A DNA stretch of 64,000 nucleotides from Qipengyuania sp. YIM B01966 (lineage in GTDB: Bacteria; Pseudomonadota; Alphaproteobacteria; Sphingomonadales; Sphingomonadaceae), in contig NZ_JADMNM010000004.1 of assembly GCF_016461955.1 (NCBI RefSeq), positions 1 through 64,000 of the forward strand, written 5' to 3'. Positions 59,158-64,000 of this stretch are shown piece after piece (within the stretch, counting starts at the first letter, position 1; each line of letters opens with the position of its first letter). Below the pieces are notes generated by a model, which made no database searches, was not told the DNA's origin, and saw only the letters and a program-made list of their open reading frames with translations. The position numbers and the translations under genes are program-made.

Positions 59158-61328
59158 TGGCTACTCTGGTACTCACCGCGCTCGGCACCGCGCTGGGCGG
59201 CCCGATCGGTGGTGCGCTCGGCGCAATGGTCGGCGGGCGGATCGACGGCAAGCTGATGGGGACCCGGTACGGCCCGCGGGTCAAGGAGCTGGCGGTCACC
59301 ACCTCCAGCTACGGCGCGCCGATCCCGCTCCATTTCGGGCGAATGCGCGCCGCCGGGACGATCATCTGGGCGACCGACCTTGTCGAACACCGCGAGAAGA
59401 GCGGTGGCAAGGGCCGGCCCGCCACCGCAACCTACAGCTACAGCGCCTCCTTCGCGGTGGCGCTGTCGGCGCGGCCGATCCGCCGGGTCGGGCGCATCTG
59501 GGCCGACGGCAATCTGCTGCGCGGCGCGGCGGGCGATCTCAAGGTCGGCGGCGCGTTGCGCGTCCATGACGGGCATGGCGACCAGCCGCCCGATCCGCTG
59601 CTGGCGGCTGCACTGGGGGCGCAATGCCCGGCCTTTCGCGGCCGCGCCTACGCGGTGTTCGAGGATCTGCAACTCGCCGATTTCGGCAACCGCATCCCCG
59701 CATTGACCTTCGAGATCATTGCCGATGAAGGCGAGGTGGCGCTGGGCGATCTGATGGGCGCGCCAAATAGCGAGCAGCCCTTTGCGGGTCTCGCCGGCTA
59801 CGCGCTCGAACAGGGCGCGCTGGGTGGCGAACTGGCAGCCATCAACCAACTCTATCCGCTCACCTGCCTCAGCGAAGCGGGCGCTCTGGCCGTGCAGGCG
59901 CGCATCGAACCGGCCAATGCGGAGGCGGCGCTGGCGCCGGTGTTGGGCGAACCGGCGGTGTCGGGCGAGCCGGAGGATTTCGGTGGCCCCGCCGGCCAGC
60001 GCAGCCAGCGCGACAGCGGGCCGCGCGCATGGATCGAAAGCCTGCGCTATTATGACCCGGCCCGCGATTACCAGCCCGGCGCGCAGCGGCCCGGCGGCCG
60101 GCCCGGCATGGGTGCCGGGCGGCGGCTCGATCTGCCCGGGGTTATTGAAGCCGGTGTTGCAAGGCAGCTGGTCGAGGGTGCCGCGCGGCGAGCGGAGCAG
60201 GACGGTCCGGTCGTTTCGTGGCGGGTGGCGGAACTCGACCCCTCGCTTGCCCCCGGCCGCGTCGTGCGGCTGCCCGACCGATCCGGTCTGTGGCGGATCG
60301 AGGAATGGGAATGGCGCACGCCTGGGGTCGAATTGACCCTCAGCCCCCTGTCCGGTCCGCGCGCCACACCGGTTGCGGCCGGGCCCGGCGACCCCGGCGC
60401 CATCGTTGCGCCGCTCGATTCCGCAACCGGCCCGACACTGCTTCGCGCCTACCGCCTGCCACCCCAAGGCAGCACCGTGCCTGGGCTCGCGATCGCCGCG
60501 TCGTCGGCGCAGGCAGGTTGGCGCGGCGCGGCACTGTATCAGGTCGAAAGCGACGCGCTGCTCCCCGTGGCGGCGAGCGGTCGCAGGCGCGCAGCGCTCG
60601 GCGCGCTTGTCAGTCCGCTGCCCCCGTCACCTGCAATGCTGTTCGAAGCTGCCGGCGAGATTATCTTGCAGCTGGTTTCCGACGAGTTCATCCTGTCTTC
60701 CGCCAGCCGAGCCGCGCTTGATACCGGGCACAACCTCGCGGCGATCGGCGCGGAACTGGTGCAGTTCGCGCAGGCCCAGCGCACCGCGCCGGGGTTGTGG
60801 CGATTGACAGGCCTGCTGCGCGGTCGCGGTGGAACCGAACCGGACAGCCGCCGCGGACACATTGTGGGCGCGCCGTTTACACTGCTCGACGAGGCCGTAA
60901 CCACGCTCCTGCCGAGCGAAAGCGGGATGGCGCCTGGCCGCATTGCCGCCATTGGCCTGGCCGATGAGGCACCGGTGATTTGCGACATCGAAGAGCTTGG
61001 GACGGGCCCGTTGCCGCCCGCGCCGGTGCATCTGCGGTTCGGCGGTTCCGCCGCGACGGGACTGACCCTCTCATGGGTGCGCCGCGCACGCGGATGTTGG
61101 CAATGGCCTGACCGCGTCGAAGTCCCCCTGGTCGAAGAGCAGGAACGGTATCTGGTCGGTGCCGGCACTGCCGACCGACCGGAGGCGCAATGGCTCACAA
61201 CCCAGCCGCATCTGCTGCTCGCCCCCGGATCGTTGCCGGCAGAGGTGCAGGGACCGCTGTGGGTGCGCCAGATCGGCACGCACGGATTGTCACTACCGGC
61301 ATTTTTCCCCGACCTGCCCCTGAACTGA
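59157..61328 (+). CDS. GTA tail fibre / megatron protein (gp15), short form without TIM-barrel domain
   Basis: Protein of 723 aa from ATG 59157 (MATLVLTALGTALGGPIGGALGAM). It has the N-terminal GTA gp15 block: VGGRIDGKLMGTRYGPRVKELAVTT-like sequence, YGAPIPLHFGRMRAAGTIIWATDLVEH, then a phage-tail-3-like core (RDYQPGAQRPGG, VEGAARRAEQDGPVVSWRVAELDPSLAPGRVVRL) and a C-terminal receptor-like part. RcGTA gp15 is about 1300 aa and contains a GTA TIM-barrel domain; I see none here, while gp12 carries one. Adsorption specificity is probable. Confidence 0.88.
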   Translation: MATLVLTALGTALGGPIGGALGAMVGGRIDGKLMGTRYGPRVKELAVTTSSYGAPIPLHFGRMRAAGTIIWATDLVEHREKSGGKGRPATATYSYSASFAVALSARPIRRVGRIWADGNLLRGAAGDLKVGGALRVHDGHGDQPPDPLLAAALGAQCPAFRGRAYAVFEDLQLADFGNRIPALTFEIIADEGEVALGDLMGAPNSEQPFAGLAGYALEQGALGGELAAINQLYPLTCLSEAGALAVQARIEPANAEAALAPVLGEPAVSGEPEDFGGPAGQRSQRDSGPRAWIESLRYYDPARDYQPGAQRPGGRPGMGAGRRLDLPGVIEAGVARQLVEGAARRAEQDGPVVSWRVAELDPSLAPGRVVRLPDRSGLWRIEEWEWRTPGVELTLSPLSGPRATPVAAGPGDPGAIVAPLDSATGPTLLRAYRLPPQGSTVPGLAIAASSAQAGWRGAALYQVESDALLPVAASGRRRAALGALVSPLPPSPAMLFEAAGEIILQLVSDEFILSSASRAALDTGHNLAAIGAELVQFAQAQRTAPGLWRLTGLLRGRGGTEPDSRRGHIVGAPFTLLDEAVTTLLPSESGMAPGRIAAIGLADEAPVICDIEELGTGPLPPAPVHLRFGGSAATGLTLSWVRRARGCWQWPDRVEVPLVEEQERYLVGAGTADRPEAQWLTTQPHLLLAPGSLPAEVQGPLWVRQIGTHGLSLPAFFPDLPLN

Positions 61329-61341
61329 CAAAGGAATTGTC

Positions 61342-61794
61342 ATGAGTGATCTGAACTGCGCCACTGAGCGCACCGCGCGCGTCGGCTTCCCGTTGCTCCA
61401 TGTTGGGCAGGCCCAGAAAGAAGTGACGATCAACGAAGCCTTCGCCTTGGCCGATGCCCTGGCTCAACCGCGCGTAAACGGTATAGCCGACACCCCGCCC
61501 GCTTCGCCTGCCGAGGGCGAGTGCTGGATAATTGCGGCCGGGCCGAGCGGTGCGTGGACCGGCCGTGCAGCGTCGCTCGCGATCTTTCAGGCCGGTACAT
61601 GGATTTTTGGCTCCGCGTTCGAAGGCCTCACTGTGTTCGATGCGGGTGCCGGCGTTCGCAGGATCTATCGCGACGGCGCGTGGCAAACCGTCCCGCTCCC
61701 GAGCAATGCGACGGGCGGCGCCGTGGTCGATCAGCAGGCGCGTGACCAAATTGCCACACTGTGCGCGGCACTGCGCATGGCAGGCGTTTTATAG
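61342..61794 (+). CDS. DUF2793 domain protein at the end of the GTA cluster
   Basis: Protein of 150 aa (MSDLNCATERTARVGFPLLHVGQAQKEVTINEAFALADAL). This matches DUF2793, common after gp15 in alphaproteobacterial GTA or prophage clusters, with the VGQAQKEVTINEA block and CWIIAAGPSGAWTG region. It lies 13 nt after gp15. A tail-fibre-related role is plausible but unproven. Confidence 0.88.
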   Translation: MSDLNCATERTARVGFPLLHVGQAQKEVTINEAFALADALAQPRVNGIADTPPASPAEGECWIIAAGPSGAWTGRAASLAIFQAGTWIFGSAFEGLTVFDAGAGVRRIYRDGAWQTVPLPSNATGGAVVDQQARDQIATLCAALRMAGVL

Positions 61795-62003
61795 GCTGCG
61801 CAACGGGAACAAGCCTTACAGAGTGTCGTTAGGCCGGCACAAGGGGCGATTACGCTGTTTTTGTGGCGGACTTCCGGCGAGTAAATCTTTCCGGACGCTC
61901 TGCAACTGAACAAAAGTATTGTCTGCTTGCCTGCCCATCGGGGAACCGGTACATCATCGGCCACTCGGTGGCTTTGAAGTTCGCAAAGAAGGGGAATCTC
62001 ATA

Positions 62004-63113
62004 ATGCGGAAACTCGTCATTGGTATGGCGATGGCCTCAACGGCCCTTGCCTCGCCCGCCCTGGCCCGTGACGGCCAGTGGTATGTTGAACTCGACGGCG
62101 GTGTGATGATCGTCGAAGATCTGGAATTCGATGTCGGTGCTGTCGAAAACGGCGTGTCGATCGATTCGGACTACGGCTCGGATTTTGGCGGCATTGTCGG
62201 TTACGATTTCGGCGCCTTCCGTCTCGAAGCGGAAGCTTCGTACAAGGAAGCCGACTTCGACAGCATCGTCAGCACGACGACGCTGGCCTCTCGTACCGTT
62301 GCGGCGCCTGCCGGCACCTACGTCACCGATGGTGACGTCAATGTGCTGAGCTTTATGCTGAACGGTATGTTCGACTTCGGTCCGGATGACGGGCTGCAGG
62401 GCTTCATCGGTGGCGGTGCGGGCGTTGCCCGGGTTGACACCAATGCAGGCATCCAGGTCGGCTCGACCGCGTTCGACGATTCGGACACGGGCCTCGCCTG
62501 GCAGCTTCTCGCCGGCGTGCGCGCTCCGCTGACCGACAACATGGATGTCGGCATCAAGTACCGCATGTTCACCGCCGAAGACGTCGGCCTGGTGGATACG
62601 CTGGGTCGCGACTTCGACGGCAAGCTGCGTTCGCACTCGCTGCTGGGGACGTTTACCTTTAACTTCGGCGCTCCGGAAGTTGTGCCGGTGCCGGCGCCGG
62701 TGGCTCCGCCCCCGCCGCCCCCGCCGCCCCCGCCGCCCCCGCCGCCCGCGCCGGTGGTCCAGTGCAACACGGGTCCGTACATCGTGTTCTTCGACTGGGA
62801 TCGTTCGGACATCACCGCGGAAGCTGCGACCGTGCTCGACAACGCTGTCAGCTCGTATCGCAACTGCGGCAATGCCTCGGTCATGCTGGCTGGTCACACC
62901 GACCGTTCGGGTTCGGCGCAGTACAACATGGGCCTCGCCCAGCGCCGCAACGCTTCGGTTCGCGACTACCTCACCGGTCGCGGTGTCCCGGGTGGGCGGA
63001 TCTCGAGCGAAGCGTTCGGCGAATCGCAGCCGCGCGTTCCGACTGCCGACGGTGTGCGCGAGCCGCAGAACCGCCGCGTCGAAATCACTTACGGTCCGGG
63101 TTCGGGCATGTAA
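62004..63113 (+). CDS. ompA: OmpA family outer-membrane protein
   Basis: Protein of 369 aa from ATG 62004 with AAGGGGA 9 nt upstream. Signal peptide ends ASPALA/RDG near residue 22. An eight-stranded OmpA-like beta-barrel follows (DFGAFRLEAEASYKEADF, GVRAPLTDNMDVGIKYRMF), then a run of prolines (about 232-249), then the periplasmic OmpA peptidoglycan-binding domain (FFDWDRSDIT, GHTDRSGSAQYNMGLAQRRNASV). It anchors the outer membrane to the wall. The proline codons form a 9-bp tandem-like run. The 209-nt gap upstream separates it from the GTA cluster; I see no clear promoter in it. Confidence 0.95.
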   Translation: MRKLVIGMAMASTALASPALARDGQWYVELDGGVMIVEDLEFDVGAVENGVSIDSDYGSDFGGIVGYDFGAFRLEAEASYKEADFDSIVSTTTLASRTVAAPAGTYVTDGDVNVLSFMLNGMFDFGPDDGLQGFIGGGAGVARVDTNAGIQVGSTAFDDSDTGLAWQLLAGVRAPLTDNMDVGIKYRMFTAEDVGLVDTLGRDFDGKLRSHSLLGTFTFNFGAPEVVPVPAPVAPPPPPPPPPPPPPPAPVVQCNTGPYIVFFDWDRSDITAEAATVLDNAVSSYRNCGNASVMLAGHTDRSGSAQYNMGLAQRRNASVRDYLTGRGVPGGRISSEAFGESQPRVPTADGVREPQNRRVEITYGPGSGM

Positions 63114-63138
63114 GTTTCGCGCAAGCGAATGTTACGCG

Positions 63139-63168
63139 AAAGGGGCCGGAGCAATCCGGCCCCTTTTT
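63139..63168 (+). terminator. Strong intrinsic terminator after ompA
   Basis: AAAGGGGCCGGA (63139-63150) pairs perfectly over 12 bp with TCCGGCCCCTTT (63155-63166) around a GCAA tetraloop, with a T-run 63164-63168. It begins 26 nt after the ompA stop. Confidence 0.95.
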
Positions 63169-63207
63169 CGTTGGTTTAAGGATCGCCGCTTCCATAGGAT
63201 CCTTCAC

Positions 63208-63744
63208 ATGACGCGCTACCACACTGCTTTCGCTTTTGCCGCCGCTGCCTCGTTGGCCGGCTGCGCCTCGCATTACGACGCCGCCCCGCGTACCGTGGCC
63301 AGTTCAACCATCGCCAACGCTGCCGGCATGCCGATCGGCACCGCGCAATTCGTCGACACCGCCGGCCGCTTGCACGTGAATGTGAGTGTCACGGGATTGC
63401 CCGCCGGGACGCACGCGGTTCACCTGCACCAGATCGGCCGCTGCCAGGCGCCCGATTTCACCTCTGCCGGGGGGCACCTCAATCCGGCCGGAAATACGCA
63501 CGGCACCCTGTCGCCCACCGGTCAGCATCTGGGCGATCTGCCGAATATCGAGATTGGCGCCTCGCGCACCGGATCGGTGACGGCCGAACTCGGCGCGGCC
63601 TCCACGCAAGCGTTGGCGCATCTTTTCGATGACGATGGCACCGCAATCGTGGTTCATGCCCAGGCTGACGACTACCGTACCGACCCGACCGGGAATGCCG
63701 GCGGAAGGATCGCGTGCGGCGTGGTCGGGCGCCTCAGCGGCTAG
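63208..63744 (+). CDS. sodC: Cu/Zn superoxide dismutase family lipoprotein
   Basis: Protein of 178 aa with a lipoprotein signal (TAFAFAAAASLAGCAS, lipobox Cys near 19). The Cu/Zn SOD fold is visible: copper His pair in THAVHLHQIGRC, zinc-loop ligands in GGHLNPAGNTHG, HLGDLPNIEIG and VVHAQADDYRT, then NAGGRIACGVV with the disulfide Cys. It removes superoxide in the periplasm. Its TAG stop shares CTAG with the stop of the convergent transporter. Confidence 0.9.
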   Translation: MTRYHTAFAFAAAASLAGCASHYDAAPRTVASSTIANAAGMPIGTAQFVDTAGRLHVNVSVTGLPAGTHAVHLHQIGRCQAPDFTSAGGHLNPAGNTHGTLSPTGQHLGDLPNIEIGASRTGSVTAELGAASTQALAHLFDDDGTAIVVHAQADDYRTDPTGNAGGRIACGVVGRLSG

Positions 63745-64000
63745 TTCGCCGGTTCACCCGCCTGCGCGGCGCGCGCTGCGATGGTCGCCTCCGCGCCGGG
63801 GAGCGCGCGATAGGCGTAGATCAGCAGGACCATCGATACCGGCACCACCGCCAGGATCGAGAGCACACCAGTGCGCATACTGCCGGTGAGGTCCGAAATC
63901 TGCCCGACCATATACGGGCCAAGGGCGAGCCCCACCAGCGTGGTAGAGAGGAAGAAGGCCGCAGTCGCCGTTCCTCGCATCCGGGGCAGCACGAGATCCT
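63741..64000 (-). CDS. MFS transporter, C-terminal part (cut by window edge)
   Basis: The last 86 codons of a membrane transporter; the frame is open to the window end with no start. It contains LPRMRGTATAAFFLSTTLVGLALGPYMVGQISD and a final hydrophobic helix TGVLSILAVVPVSMVLLIYAYRAL. The RGTATA / GLALGPYMVGQISD pattern is typical of the last helices of major facilitator transporters of the Spinster-like group. Substrate cannot be inferred. Confidence 0.75.
   Translation of the reverse strand, partial: DLVLPRMRGTATAAFFLSTTLVGLALGPYMVGQISDLTGSMRTGVLSILAVVPVSMVLLIYAYRALPGAEATIAARAAQAGEPAN

Noticed and set aside
47188-61794. The cluster considered as a prophage
   Set aside because: There is no integrase, excisionase, repressor, replication or lysis gene, no attachment sites, and the gene order and sizes (short tape measure, gp10.1, gp13-gp15) are those of an Rhodobacter-type GTA.

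Overview
The window is high-GC alphaproteobacterial chromosome, most likely from the order Sphingomonadales. The order is inferred from an acyl carrier protein next to a serine palmitoyltransferase (sphingolipid synthesis), an Oar-like TonB receptor, a DivK-type response regulator, a DksA without zinc ligands, DUF3572 and DUF1674 proteins, and a complete gene-transfer-agent (GTA) cluster of the Rhodobacter capsulatus type. No insertion sequence, integrase or CRISPR array was seen. The only RNA gene found is tRNA-Lys(UUU).

Layout, left to right. 0-4 kb: truncated tonB and a large TonB-dependent receptor. 4-10 kb: a nucleoside transporter with a 2-oxoglutarate/Fe(II) oxygenase, a queuosine-precursor transporter, and the DUF2868/DUF3482 membrane protein and GTPase pair. 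10-13 kb: an apparently SOS-controlled DNA repair pair (radical SAM protein plus UdgX) that ends at tRNA-Lys. 13-21 kb: folK, aguB, an exported methyltransferase, msrA, rsmB, a DUF1674 gene, and a compact mrp / molybdenum hydroxylase / hemH operon. 21-28 kb: hflK-hflC-degP, then gst-msrB-PBP1A. 28-35 kb: two small secreted proteins, an aldehyde dehydrogenase, glutathione-dependent formaldehyde oxidation (adhC, a VOC protein, fghA) and a chemoreceptor. 35-45 kb: a kynA-kynB-kynU tryptophan operon, DUF4112, a solute-binding lipoprotein, PilZ, DksA and Sel1 proteins, and a five-gene overlapping operon (DUF3572-HAD-RidA-GDPD-GNAT) divergent from divK. 45-47 kb: ACP and serine palmitoyltransferase.

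47.2-61.8 kb holds the GTA structural cluster in canonical order: small and large terminase, portal, small membrane protein, protease, capsid, connector, gp7-position stub, gp8, tail tube, gp10, chaperone, tape measure, distal tail, hub, peptidase, megatron, then a DUF2793 protein. Almost all junctions are start/stop overlaps, and there is no integrase, lysogeny or replication module. Three gaps carry inverted REP doublets, and a strong terminator follows the capsid gene. The small terminase contains five perfect 65-bp repeats whose copy number sets the reading frame. 62-64 kb: ompA, a Cu/Zn superoxide dismutase lipoprotein and the end of an MFS transporter.

The most unusual signals are the frame-setting 65-bp repeat in the GTA small terminase, a UdgX with Asn in place of the covalent histidine beside an SOS box, inverted REP pairs and a post-capsid terminator in the GTA cluster, and a likely CTG start for folK. 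All functions are read from sequence motifs and gene order; no database search was run.
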